Source of the DNA: Cystobacter fuscus
GTDB lineage: Bacteria > Myxococcota > Myxococcia > Myxococcales > Myxococcaceae
Assembly: GCF_002305875.1 (NCBI RefSeq)
Contig: NZ_CP022098.1
Coordinates: forward strand, 310,001-374,000
Length of the DNA: 64,000 bases
Reading direction: 5' to 3'
Part shown: piece by piece, positions 25,375 through 33,618 of the stretch
Layout: every line of letters starts with the position of its first letter
Position numbering within the stretch: the first letter of the stretch is position 1
Notes under the pieces: model-generated
The model's input: the letters and a program-made list of their open reading frames with translations, nothing else
Database searches by the model: none
Told to the model about the DNA's origin: nothing
Position numbers and translations under genes: made by a program

Positions 25375-26166
25375 TCAAGCCTGCGCGTTGAAGATGGCGA
25401 CGGCGCGCGTGAAGCCCGCCGAGCCATTCTTGATCTTGTAGGGGAAGCAGGCGACCGTGTAGCCGAAGGGTGGCAGTTGGTCGAGGTTCGTGAGCTTCTC
25501 CATCTGGCCGTAGCCGATGTCGCGGCCGGCCTTGTGGCCTTCCCAGATGATGGACGCGTCGCCCGTCTTCGCGAACCGCTCCCGCGTGTACTTGAACGGT
25601 GCGTCCCAGCTCCAGGCGTCCGTGCCCACCACGCGCACTCCTCGCTCCAGCAGGTAGAGGGTCGCCTCGCGGCCCATGCCGCATCCGGCCTCCAGATAGC
25701 CGGGCTTGCCGTAGAGCACCGCCGCGGAGGTGTTCACGAGCACGATGTCCAGGGGCCGGAGCGTGTGGCCGATGCGCTCGAGCTCCGCCTCGACCTCCGC
25801 GGCCGTGACCACATGCCCGTTGGGCTTGTCGCGGAAGTCCAGCTTCACGCCCGGACGGAAGCACCAGTCGAGTGGCAGCGCCTCGATGCCGTAGGCCGGC
25901 TTGCCACCATCCGTGGTCGAGGCGTAGTGCCAGGGCGCATCCATGTGCGTGCCATTGTGCGCGATGAGTTTCATCCGCTCGCCCGCCCAGCCCTCTCCCG
26001 CCGGCAGGTGCTCGGGGGTGAGGCCCGGGAACATCGTGGCCATCTCCTTCGCGCCCTCCGCATGATCCGAATACTCGATGTGCGGCAGGAGCGTGGGCGG
26101 GTCCGTGTACTCACTGTTCTCGAGCGTGACGGAGAGATCGACGAAGCGCAGCCCCTGCGTGTTCAT
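25375..26166 (-). CDS. Cyclase-family (kynurenine formamidase-like) metal hydrolase
   Basis: 263 residues from ATG 26166, chosen because AGGCCAGGAC precedes it; ATG 26181 is an alternative. The family's metal-binding signature is present as HNGTHMDAPWH (about 93-103). Other features are VDLSVTLENSEYTDPP at the start and VGTDAWSWDAP late in the protein. Members hydrolyse N-formyl amides, cyclic amides or lactones, using Zn or Mn. Divergent from the FAH-family gene across a region carrying a dyad also found upstream of the hydrolase at 28375, so it should belong to the same regulon. Substrate unknown. Confidence 0.88.
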   Translation of the reverse strand: MNTQGLRFVDLSVTLENSEYTDPPTLLPHIEYSDHAEGAKEMATMFPGLTPEHLPAGEGWAGERMKLIAHNGTHMDAPWHYASTTDGGKPAYGIEALPLDWCFRPGVKLDFRDKPNGHVVTAAEVEAELERIGHTLRPLDIVLVNTSAAVLYGKPGYLEAGCGMGREATLYLLERGVRVVGTDAWSWDAPFKYTRERFAKTGDASIIWEGHKAGRDIGYGQMEKLTNLDQLPPFGYTVACFPYKIKNGSAGFTRAVAIFNAQA

Positions 26167-26257
26167 GTCCTGGCCTTTCAAGCGGATGGCTCACGTCCGA
26201 GCCCTGTCCGGCCGGGAAGATCGCTCACTTCGAGTGCGAGAGGGAACGCGGTTGTCG

Positions 26258-26272
26258 CGATACGAAGCATCG
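26258..26272. promoter_or_regulatory. Candidate LysR operator, site 1
   Basis: CGATAC-GAA-GCATCG, a 15-bp dyad with one mismatch, lies between the divergent cyclase and FAH-family genes. The same arms and spacing occur as a perfect dyad at 28289-28303, next to the LysR gene. Confidence 0.55.
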
Positions 26273-26342
26273 GCGGCGCCGATGGGTGGAATCGGTACAT
26301 CCGACTTCCCGGGCTCCTGGCGGCGGTCTATGCCACTCCGTC

Positions 26343-27332
26343 ATGAAACTGGGAACGCTCAAGAACGGAACCCGGGACGGGATGCTGGTGGTCGTCTCGC
26401 GCGACCTGCGCCGGGCGGTGCACGCTCGTTCCATCGTGTCGACGATGCAGGACGCCATCGAGAACTGGGCCCAGGTCGAGCCCGCCCTGCGAGCGCTCTA
26501 TGACGCGCTGAACGCGGGGAGCGCGCCCAAGGCGTTCGACTTCGACCCGGCGGCCGCGGCGGCTCCCCTGCCTCGGGCCTACCAGTGGTGCGACGGCTCG
26601 GCCTTCCTGAACCATGGCCGGCTCATGGAGAAGGCTTTCGGCATTCCCCCTGTCCCCGACTTCGAGACCGTCCCCTTGATGTACCAGGGCGCCTCGGATG
26701 ACTTCCTCGGGCCCCGGGACGATGTCCCACTTCCGAGCGAGGCTCACGGCATCGACTTCGAGGGCGAGTTCGCCATCATGGTGGACGACGTGCCCATGGG
26801 CTGCACGGCCGAACAGGCTCCGGGTCACATCAAGCTGTTGCTCCAGGTGAATGACGTCAGCCTCCGCGTCTTCACCCCCATCGAGATGAAGAAGGGCTTC
26901 GGCTTCCTCCAGGCCAAGCCCTCGTCCAGCTTCGCGCCCGTCGCCGTGACTCCCGATGAACTCGGCGGTGCCTGGACGGATGGACGCGTGCACCTGCCGT
27001 TGCGCGTGCGCTGGAACGGCGCGTGGTTCGGGCACCCGAACGGTGGGGAGATGAACTTCAGCTTCCACCAGCTCATCGCGCATGCGGCGGCGACGCGCCG
27101 GTTGGGAGCGGGGACGGTGATTGGCTCGGGGACGGTTTCCAACGCCGATTCCAGCGTGGGCTCCGCCTGCATCGCCGAGCGCCGGGCCCTGGAGATGATC
27201 GCGCACGGCAAGCCGGTCTCCGGCTTCATGCGTTTCGGGGACACCGTGCACATGGAGGTCCTCGACGCCAATGGCCACAGTGTCTTTGGCGCGATCGACC
27301 AGAAGATGGTCTCCGCTACGCCTACGCCTTGA
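26343..27332 (+). CDS. Fumarylacetoacetate hydrolase (FAH) family protein
   Basis: 329 residues. ATG 26343 was chosen because the family starts MKLGTLKNGTRDG; no clear ribosome binding site is seen. The FAH fold spans about 95-325: YQGASDDFLGPRDDVPLP, the metal ligands in DFEGEFAIMVDD, LLQVNDVSLR, and GSGTVSN near the end. Members cleave C-C bonds of, or hydrate, ring-cleavage products (fumarylacetoacetate, 2-oxo-hepta-3-ene-1,7-dioate, 2-hydroxypentadienoate). Here it probably handles the product of the dioxygenase and hydrolase encoded at 28.4-30.5 kb. Its stop is 11 bases from the convergent LysR gene. Confidence 0.88.
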   Translation: MKLGTLKNGTRDGMLVVVSRDLRRAVHARSIVSTMQDAIENWAQVEPALRALYDALNAGSAPKAFDFDPAAAAAPLPRAYQWCDGSAFLNHGRLMEKAFGIPPVPDFETVPLMYQGASDDFLGPRDDVPLPSEAHGIDFEGEFAIMVDDVPMGCTAEQAPGHIKLLLQVNDVSLRVFTPIEMKKGFGFLQAKPSSSFAPVAVTPDELGGAWTDGRVHLPLRVRWNGAWFGHPNGGEMNFSFHQLIAHAAATRRLGAGTVIGSGTVSNADSSVGSACIAERRALEMIAHGKPVSGFMRFGDTVHMEVLDANGHSVFGAIDQKMVSATPTP

Positions 27333-27343
27333 GCCGGCGGGGC

Positions 27344-28279
27344 TCAGGTGCCCGGGTTGGGGCTCTGCCCGGCCACACATGTCTGGAATAGCTCGCGCAT
27401 CCAGCGCACCCCGGGGTCGTCCTCGAAGTAGCGGCTCCACTGGAGCATCTCGACCAGGGGTGGGAATTCGATGGGCAGTGGCAGGAGGCGCAGTGGCAGC
27501 AGCCGCGCATAGAGCCGGGCCAGGCGGGAATGCATCGTCGCGACCAGGTCCGTGCCGACGAGCAGGTGGGGCACGGTGCAGAAGCTGGGGACGGTCACCT
27601 CGATCCGGCGCTCGTGGCCGAACCGCTCCAGGAAGCCCTGTTCGGCGGACGGCGCCTGTTTGCTGAGCGTGACGCCGATATGCCCCAACTCCAGGTACTG
27701 CTCGAGTGACAGGGTGTCGCCGAGCCGCGTATTGCCCGTCCAGATGGCGCAGCAGTAGGTCTCCTCGAAGAGGGCTTCCTTGGGATGGAGATCCTGGGTG
27801 TGCGTGTCGGGCGTGATGATGAAGTCGAGCTCTCCCCGTTGGAGCGCCTCGCCCATGGCCGTCCCCGGGGCGGTGAGCTCCAGCGAGATTCCCGGCGCCA
27901 CGCGCTGGAGCCGGCGCACCACGTCCGCGAGCAACACCTCCGTGACGTAATCGGAGGTGACGATCCGGAACGTGCGCCGGGCCGACGCCGGGTCGAAGCT
28001 GGGCTTCGCCTCGACCGCTGACTGGATGCGCAACAGGATGTCCCGGACACTCTGCGCGAGGCTCTCCGCCCGGGGTGTCGGAACCATCTGGCGTCCGACC
28101 TGCACCAGGAGCTCGTCGCCGAAGAACTCTCGCAGCCTCCCGAGCGCGCCGCTCATGGCGGATTGGCTCATGTGCAACCGGGCCGCCGCCCGAGAGACAT
28201 TCCGCTCCTCGAGCAGGACGTCGAGCGCCACCAGCAGGTTCAAGTCCAGGTTCTGGAACCTCATGGCGTCATCATGCAT
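27344..28279 (-). CDS. LysR-type transcriptional regulator
   Basis: Up to 311 residues; ATG 28279 or 28264, neither with a strong ribosome binding site. The N-terminal winged HTH has NLDLNLLVALDVLLEERNVS and AAARLHMSQSAMSGALGRLR (recognition helix). The C-terminal type 2 periplasmic-binding effector domain starts at about 95 (RTFRIVTSDYVTEVLL). The NodD/NahR-like subgroup is suggested by NLDLNLLVAL plus MSQSAMSGAL. It sits inside the cluster and is divergent from the hydrolase operon; the perfect dyad at 28289-28303 lies 10 bases upstream of the longer start, so autoregulation is expected. It most likely senses the pathway substrate or an intermediate. Confidence 0.92.
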   Translation of the reverse strand: MHDDAMRFQNLDLNLLVALDVLLEERNVSRAAARLHMSQSAMSGALGRLREFFGDELLVQVGRQMVPTPRAESLAQSVRDILLRIQSAVEAKPSFDPASARRTFRIVTSDYVTEVLLADVVRRLQRVAPGISLELTAPGTAMGEALQRGELDFIITPDTHTQDLHPKEALFEETYCCAIWTGNTRLGDTLSLEQYLELGHIGVTLSKQAPSAEQGFLERFGHERRIEVTVPSFCTVPHLLVGTDLVATMHSRLARLYARLLPLRLLPLPIEFPPLVEMLQWSRYFEDDPGVRWMRELFQTCVAGQSPNPGT

Positions 28280-28288
28280 CGACGGGAT

Positions 28289-28303
28289 CGATACATCGTA
28301 TCG
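28289..28303. promoter_or_regulatory. Candidate LysR operator, site 2 (perfect dyad)
   Basis: CGATAC-ATC-GTATCG is a perfect 6+3+6 palindrome in the 95-base gap between the LysR gene and the divergent alpha/beta hydrolase operon. It matches the dyad at 26258-26272. Confidence 0.62.
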
Positions 28304-28374
28304 GAAAATACGCCTTCCCCGATATCTCGGACATCCCTAAGTAGAACCCAGAATCGCCGCGGAGCCGAGGATCC

Positions 28375-29532
28375 ATGTTTCGATACTTCCCCAAGAACTA
28401 TGTCTGGAATCTGTCGGTCGACCTCGCGATCGAGATGGGCGCGCGCATCGGGGAGATCGAGGAGATGTGCGCGCCGTTGCTCGCCGCTTCGGAGCAGCCG
28501 GATGCCGACGGCACGCGTGCCTTCATGCGGACCTGGGTCGCGATGGGGGACAAGCTGCGCGCGCTGGCGGAGGACGACGAGCGCGCCGGCCGGTTGATCT
28601 CCGCGGGCGACAAGTTGCAGCGCGCCTCGGTGTACTACCTCACCGCCGAGCGCATGCAGGGTCATGGCAATCCCGAGCGCGCACCGCTGTACGCCCGCGT
28701 GCTCGAGACCTTCGAGAAGGGCACGGCGCTGTCGCATGCCAACTGCGAGCGGGTGGAGATCCCATATGAAGGCAAGCACATCGCGGGCCTCTATGTCCGC
28801 GCCGAGGGCGTGAGGGGCCGCCAGCCCATCCTGGTGCAGGTGAACGGCTTGGACAGCACGAAGGAGATGAAATACTTCGTGGGCCTGCCGCGCTGGCTGG
28901 CGCAGCGGGGGGTGGCGTCGCTGGTGATCGATCAGCCCGGCACCGGCGAGGCGCTGCGCCTGCATGACATGAAGGCGGTGTACGACAGCGAGCGCTGGGC
29001 CAGCAAGGTGGTCGACTGGTTGGAGACCCGGGAAGACATCGATGCGCGGCGCATCGGTCTCGAGGGCGTATCGCTCGGTGGCTACTACTGCCCGCGGGCG
29101 GTGGCCTTCGAGCCGCGGTTCGCGATGGGCGTGGTCTGGGGCGCGAACCACGACTGGCGCGACGTGCAGAAGAAGCGGCTGCAGAAGGAAGGCAGCTTCC
29201 CGGTGCCTCACTACTGGGAACACGTGCGCTGGGTCTGGGGCGCGAAGGACATGGACGACTTCATGCGCATCGCCGAGAACGTGCACCTCGATGGCGTGCT
29301 CGAGCGCATCCGGGTGCCCTTCCTGGTGACTCACGGCGAGAAGGACTCGCAAATCCCTCTCAAGTGGGCCGAGCGCACCTACGAACAACTCATCAACAGC
29401 CCGAAGCGTGAACTCAAGGTGTTCACCGCGCGGGAAGGCGGTGTGCAGCACAGCAGTTTCGACAACAGCGCGAATGCTGGCGCCTTCATCGCCGACTGGG
29501 TCGCTGAAACCCTGGGCGGTCGCACGGCCTGA
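28375..29532 (+). CDS. Alpha/beta hydrolase, probable C-C bond hydrolase
   Basis: 385 residues. A helical N-terminal cap (about 1-125) precedes the hydrolase core. Seen: PILVQVNGLDSTKEMKYF (oxyanion region), nucleophile Ser in GVSLGGYY, acid Asp in THGEKDSQIP and a terminal His in VQHSSFDNS. The length and N-terminal helical domain match the group containing 2,6-dihydroxypseudooxynicotine hydrolase and related C-C hydrolases (FrsA-like). First gene of a plus-strand run (hydrolase, VOC dioxygenase, Rieske ferredoxin, FAD monooxygenase) with gaps of 11-26 bases, so one operon starting next to the LysR dyad. The substrate is inferred only by context. Confidence 0.87.
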   Translation: MFRYFPKNYVWNLSVDLAIEMGARIGEIEEMCAPLLAASEQPDADGTRAFMRTWVAMGDKLRALAEDDERAGRLISAGDKLQRASVYYLTAERMQGHGNPERAPLYARVLETFEKGTALSHANCERVEIPYEGKHIAGLYVRAEGVRGRQPILVQVNGLDSTKEMKYFVGLPRWLAQRGVASLVIDQPGTGEALRLHDMKAVYDSERWASKVVDWLETREDIDARRIGLEGVSLGGYYCPRAVAFEPRFAMGVVWGANHDWRDVQKKRLQKEGSFPVPHYWEHVRWVWGAKDMDDFMRIAENVHLDGVLERIRVPFLVTHGEKDSQIPLKWAERTYEQLINSPKRELKVFTAREGGVQHSSFDNSANAGAFIADWVAETLGGRTA

Positions 29533-29558
29533 CCTGTTTCCTCAGCAAGGACTCCCTC

Positions 29559-30512
29559 ATGAACATCATCGGACCCGATGCCCTGGTCTTTGGCGTGGAT
29601 GACGTGGCCGCCTGTAGCCAGTACCTGCTCGACTACGGCCTGCGCGGCGTGGACGTGAACGAGCAGGGCGGTCGCTTCGAGGCGCTCGATGGCACGTACA
29701 TCGTCATCAAGCACCACGCGGACTCCACCCTGCCGCCCTCGCTGGGCACCGCCAGCCAGCTGCGCGAGACCGTCTACGGCGTGGCCGATAACGCCACCCT
29801 GGACGCGATCGCCGCCGAGCTCGGGCGGGACCGCGAGGTGCGCCGCGATGCTCATGGCCGCCTGCACACGGTGGACGACCTGGGCTTCGCGCTGGCCTTC
29901 CAGGTGACGGTGCGGCGGCCGCTGACGCTGGTGGGCGAAACCGTCAATGCTCCGGGCAGTGCCGCGCAGCGCCCGGTGAACGCGCTCGGAGTGGATCCGG
30001 CCCGGGAGGTGCGGCCGCGGACCTTGTCTCACGTGGTGTATTTCGTGCCCGACGCCGCCAAGGCCGAGGCCTTCTACGTCAAGCGCCTCGGCTTCATCTG
30101 CACGGATCGCTTCACCGGCGTGGGCCCGTTCCTGCGCCCGGCCGGCACGGCCGACCACCACACGCTGTTCATGATCCAGACCCCGCCGCGGATGAAGGGC
30201 ATCGAGCACTTCACCTTCCACCTCGGTGGCCCGACCGAGGTGATGCTGGCCGGCACCCGCTTCGTGGAGAAGGGCTACCAGTCGTTCTGGGGTCCGGGCA
30301 GGCACCGCTTTGGCTCCAATTGGTTCTGGTACTTCAACAGCCCGCTCGGCTGCCATGTGGAGTACGACGCCGACATGGACCAGCACGACGAGCGTTGGAC
30401 CGCGCGTGAAGTGCCGATGAGCGCGGACGCCTCGCAATTGTTCCTGTTTCAGCACCGGGCCAGGTGGGCACCCGTCGGCCCGCCGCCGGCTGGCGCGCCC
30501 GGCAAACACTGA
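29559..30512 (+). CDS. VOC-superfamily extradiol dioxygenase-like protein
   Basis: 317 residues with two vicinal-oxygen-chelate domains. N-terminal domain about 5-130 (PDALVFGVDDVAACSQYLL); catalytic domain about 150-290. Three candidate metal ligands are kept in type I extradiol positions: His in LSHVVYFVPDAAKAEAFY, His in IEHFTFHLGG and Glu in GCHVEYDADMD. That supports a working Fe(II) ring-cleavage dioxygenase of the BphC/catechol 2,3-dioxygenase group rather than a glyoxalase. It would open the ring hydroxylated by the flavin monooxygenases downstream. Starts 26 bases after the hydrolase stop. The exact catechol is unknown. Confidence 0.83.
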   Translation: MNIIGPDALVFGVDDVAACSQYLLDYGLRGVDVNEQGGRFEALDGTYIVIKHHADSTLPPSLGTASQLRETVYGVADNATLDAIAAELGRDREVRRDAHGRLHTVDDLGFALAFQVTVRRPLTLVGETVNAPGSAAQRPVNALGVDPAREVRPRTLSHVVYFVPDAAKAEAFYVKRLGFICTDRFTGVGPFLRPAGTADHHTLFMIQTPPRMKGIEHFTFHLGGPTEVMLAGTRFVEKGYQSFWGPGRHRFGSNWFWYFNSPLGCHVEYDADMDQHDERWTAREVPMSADASQLFLFQHRARWAPVGPPPAGAPGKH

Positions 30513-30523
30513 CACCTCTGGCC

Positions 30524-30880
30524 ATGGAACGCGGGGTCTTCCTGTGCCGGCTCGACGAGCTGCCCGATGGGCAGTCGCGCGGCTTCGATCCGCTGCGGTC
30601 CGGCCAGGACTCCGTGCTGGTGGTGCGTCGGGGACGCGAGCTGTACGCCTGGCGCGATGACTGCCCGCACCAGCCCGGTACGGCCATGGCCTGGCGCAAG
30701 GACGCCTACCTCAACCGCGATGGCAGCCGCATCGTCTGCCACGCCCACGGCGCGCGGTTCGACATCGCCACCGGCGTCTGCACGCTGGGGCCCTGCCTGG
30801 GGCAGGCGCTGACCCGCGTGCCCGTGCTGCTGGATTCCGACGACCACGTCCATGTCGTGCTCCAGACGCAACAAGCCTGA
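30524..30880 (+). CDS. Rieske [2Fe-2S] ferredoxin-like protein
   Basis: 118 residues from ATG 30524. The cluster ligands are complete: C47-P-H49 (DDCPHQ) and C72-H-A-H75 (VCHAHGARFD), with the usual Gly/Pro-rich closing loop. The size fits a free Rieske ferredoxin rather than an oxygenase alpha subunit. It is coupled within the operon (11 bases after the dioxygenase, 21 before the monooxygenase). In related pathways such ferredoxins feed electrons to, or re-reduce the iron of, an extradiol dioxygenase or an oxygenase; which of the two here cannot be told. No ferredoxin reductase is visible nearby. Confidence 0.9.
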   Translation: MERGVFLCRLDELPDGQSRGFDPLRSGQDSVLVVRRGRELYAWRDDCPHQPGTAMAWRKDAYLNRDGSRIVCHAHGARFDIATGVCTLGPCLGQALTRVPVLLDSDDHVHVVLQTQQA

Positions 30881-30901
30881 AGAGCCAAGGAGATAGCCAA
30901 G

Positions 30902-32026
30902 ATGGCCCGAGTGAACAAGGTATTGATTGTCGGTGGTGGAGTTGGCGGTTTGTCGTTGGCCTCGGGTCTGCGCAACCGTGGCATCGAGGTCGAGCTCGTG
31001 GAGGTCAAGAAGGAGTGGACCGTCTACGGCGTGGGCATCATCCAGCAATGCAATGTCATCCGGGCCATGGCCCAGCTGGGGCTGGTCGACCGCTTCCTCG
31101 ACGCGGGGTTCGCCTACGAGAATGTGGGGCTCTACTCGGCGGCGGGTGAGCTTCAGCGGATGCTGCCTGGGGTGCGAGCGGCGGGGCCGGAGTACCCGGC
31201 CAACCTGGGCATCTCCCGGCTGGCCCTGCACAAGGTGCTCAGCTCCACGGCCGCGGAGCGGGGCACCATGATCCGCCTGGGCCTCACGGTCGAGCATCTC
31301 CAGCAGGATCCCGATGGCGTGGACGTCCTGTTCACCGACGGCTCGCGGGGCCGGTACGACCTCGTCGTGGGCGCCGATGGGCTCTTCTCCAAGGTGCGGA
31401 CCATGATCCTTGGAAAGGAGTTGAAGCCACGCTTCACGGGGCAGGCGGTCTTCCGTCACAACTTCCCGCGCGCGCCCGAGATCGACCATCTGGCGACCTT
31501 CTATGGGAGAAATCACAACGCCGGGCTCTGCCCGCTCTCCAGGGACCTGATGTACCTGTTCGTGACGTCCGCGGAGCCTGGCAACCCGTGGATGCCGGAG
31601 GACCGGCTCGCGGAGCTCATGAGGGATCGTCTGAAGGAGTTCGGAGGCATCATCGGCCGGCTGCGAGAGCAGATCACCGACCCGAAGCAGGTGGTCTACA
31701 AGCCCATGGAGGTCATCTTCGTCCCCGAGCCCTGGTTCCGGGGGAGGGTGGTGCTGATGGGCGATGCGGCCCATGCGACGACGCCACACCTCGGGCAGGG
31801 GGCGGGCATGGCCGTGGAGGACGCGGTGGTGCTCTCGGAACTGCTCGCGGAGGATGCATCCGTGGAGGCGCTCCTGTCGCGCTTCATGCAGCGGCGCTAC
31901 GAGCGCTGCAAGTTCATCGTGGAGAATTCAATCCAGATTGGCGACTGGGAGATGCAGGGCGCGTCCCACGCCGACCGGACCGGGGTGGTGAAGAAGATGA
32001 TGGAGGTCACGGCCCAGCCCCTCTGA
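30902..32026 (+). CDS. FAD-dependent aromatic monooxygenase, copy A
   Basis: 374-residue group A flavin hydroxylase (FAD_binding_3). Dinucleotide motif VLIVGGGVGGLSLASGLRN at the N-terminus, DG motif VVGADGLFSKVR at about 160, GD motif GRVVLMGDAAHATTP at about 288-302. Relatives hydroxylate salicylate, 6-hydroxynicotinate or tetracycline-like substrates using NAD(P)H and O2. Ribosome binding site AAGGAG is 13 bases upstream. A near-identical paralogue lies at 33619-34743 on the other side of the MFS gene. About 50 substitutions and no gaps separate the two over 374 residues by my count. Confidence 0.92.
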   Translation: MARVNKVLIVGGGVGGLSLASGLRNRGIEVELVEVKKEWTVYGVGIIQQCNVIRAMAQLGLVDRFLDAGFAYENVGLYSAAGELQRMLPGVRAAGPEYPANLGISRLALHKVLSSTAAERGTMIRLGLTVEHLQQDPDGVDVLFTDGSRGRYDLVVGADGLFSKVRTMILGKELKPRFTGQAVFRHNFPRAPEIDHLATFYGRNHNAGLCPLSRDLMYLFVTSAEPGNPWMPEDRLAELMRDRLKEFGGIIGRLREQITDPKQVVYKPMEVIFVPEPWFRGRVVLMGDAAHATTPHLGQGAGMAVEDAVVLSELLAEDASVEALLSRFMQRRYERCKFIVENSIQIGDWEMQGASHADRTGVVKKMMEVTAQPL

Positions 32027-32087
32027 ACGGAGCCGCTTCCCTGAGCGTACTGGCGCTTGTCGCCACCGCCGATGTATCTGTGACGGG

Positions 32088-32148
32088 GAGGTGGAGGGCG
32101 CGTCCCGCGCCGACCGGACCGGGATCGGCCCAGCCCCTCTGAACGGAG
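32088..32148 (+). repeat. Decayed third copy of the monooxygenase gene 3' end
   Basis: About 60 bases between copy A and the MFS gene repeat the last part of copy A: the GGGCGCGTCCC...GCCGACCGGACCGG segment, then a gap of about 20 bases, then a 22-base identical run covering the stop codon (32127-32148 matches 32011-32032). It reads as a remnant of unequal recombination between the tandem monooxygenase genes. Confidence 0.8.
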
Positions 32149-32154
32149 TCCTGT

Positions 32155-33543
32155 ATGGGTGGCAGCGAGAAGACTGAATTGGAGGCCTCCGACGGTCTTC
32201 CCACACCGCGCCGGTATTGGGCGATCGCCGCCATCCTTCTCGCGATCACGATGGCCGTTCTGGATGGGGCGATCGCCAACGTGGCGCTGCCCGCCATCGC
32301 GCGGGACCTGAACGCCTCGCCCGCCGCGTCGATCTGGATCGTCAACGCGTACCAGCTCGCCATCGTCGTCTCGCTGCTCCCGTTCTCCTCGCTGGGAGAC
32401 ATCGTGGGCTACCGCCGGGTCTTCCAGGCCGGCCTCCTGGTATTCACGTTGGCCTCGCTGGCCTGTGCGCTGTCGGGCTCCCTCGTGGGCTTGACGCTCG
32501 CACGAGTCCTCCAGGGCTTCGGCGCGGCCGCGCTCATGAGTGTCAATGCCGCCCTCATCCGCTTCACCTACCCGAATCGGCTGCTGGGCCGGGCCATTGG
32601 CATCAACGCCCTGGTGGTCGCGGTCTCCTCCGCGATGGGACCGACGCTCGCCTCGGTCATCCTGTCGGTCTCGGGGTGGCCCTGGCTCTTCGCCATCAAC
32701 CTGCCGACGGGTATCGTCGCGCTGCTCATCGCGTACCGGAGCCTGCCGCACACCCGTCGTTCGGGTCTCCCCTTCGATCTGACGAGCGCGCTGCTCAATG
32801 CCCTGACGTTCGGGCTGCTGCTCATTGGCTTCGAGACCCTGACGACCGGTGCGCTACCCGCCGCCCTCCTGCTCGCCGGAGGCCTCGCCGCGGGGAGCGT
32901 GATGGTGCGGCGGCAGCTCTCTCGGACCGCGCCACTCGTGCCGGTGGACCTGTTGCGCATCCCCGTCTTCGCCTTCTCGGTGGTGGCTTCCCTCTGCTCC
33001 TTCTCGGCGCAGATGCTCGCCTTCGTCTCCCTGCCCTTCTACTTCCAGAACGTCCTGGGACGCGGTCAGGTGGAGACCGGGCTGTTGATGACGCCCTGGC
33101 CGGTCGCGGTGGCCATCATGGCGCCCATCGCGGGGCGGTTGGCGGATCGCTTCTCGGCGGCCCTGCTGTGCGGCGTGGGGTCGGTCGTGATGGCGGCGGG
33201 ATTGACGCTGCTCGCGCTCCTGCCCGCGCATGTGGCGAGCGGGGCCATCGTCTGCGGCATGGTCCTCTGTGGCGTGGGCTTCGGGTTCTTCCAGTCGCCG
33301 AACAACCGCGCGATGCTCTCCTCGGCTCCGAAGGCGCGCAGTGGCGGCGCGGGCGGCATGCAGGCGACGGCCCGTCTCCTGGGGCAGACGTGCGGAGCCA
33401 CCCTGGTCGCCGTGTGCTTCAGGGCGTTCGAGAGCCGTGGGCCCACCATGGCCTTGGGGCTCGGTGCGTGTGTCGCGGCCGTGTCGGCCGTGGTCAGCAC
33501 CTTCCGGCATCATCGGCAGGTCGACGTCCAGGTGGTACCGTAG
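32155..33543 (+). CDS. MFS transporter, DHA2 (EmrB/QacA-like) family
   Basis: 462-residue inner-membrane carrier with about 14 hydrophobic helices. The DHA2 opening motif is present as LDGAIANVALPAIARDL in TM1, followed by SIWIVNAYQLAIVV in TM2 and the loop GDIVGYRRVFQAG. Later GRLADRFSAALLCG marks the second-half repeat. DHA2 proteins are proton-driven drug or compound exporters, so this may expel a toxic substrate or intermediate, although uptake cannot be excluded. It lies between the two monooxygenase copies on the same strand. ATG 32155 follows GGAG at 32145-32148, i.e. the tail of the decayed repeat supplies its ribosome binding site. Confidence 0.92.
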   Translation: MGGSEKTELEASDGLPTPRRYWAIAAILLAITMAVLDGAIANVALPAIARDLNASPAASIWIVNAYQLAIVVSLLPFSSLGDIVGYRRVFQAGLLVFTLASLACALSGSLVGLTLARVLQGFGAAALMSVNAALIRFTYPNRLLGRAIGINALVVAVSSAMGPTLASVILSVSGWPWLFAINLPTGIVALLIAYRSLPHTRRSGLPFDLTSALLNALTFGLLLIGFETLTTGALPAALLLAGGLAAGSVMVRRQLSRTAPLVPVDLLRIPVFAFSVVASLCSFSAQMLAFVSLPFYFQNVLGRGQVETGLLMTPWPVAVAIMAPIAGRLADRFSAALLCGVGSVVMAAGLTLLALLPAHVASGAIVCGMVLCGVGFGFFQSPNNRAMLSSAPKARSGGAGGMQATARLLGQTCGATLVAVCFRAFESRGPTMALGLGACVAAVSAVVSTFRHHRQVDVQVVP

Positions 33544-33618
33544 CGCTCGTCGTCCAGACGCTTCGTGTTTCAGCACCCATGGGGGGGCGCACGCCCTGAT
33601 ATCCAGGAGACAGCCAAG

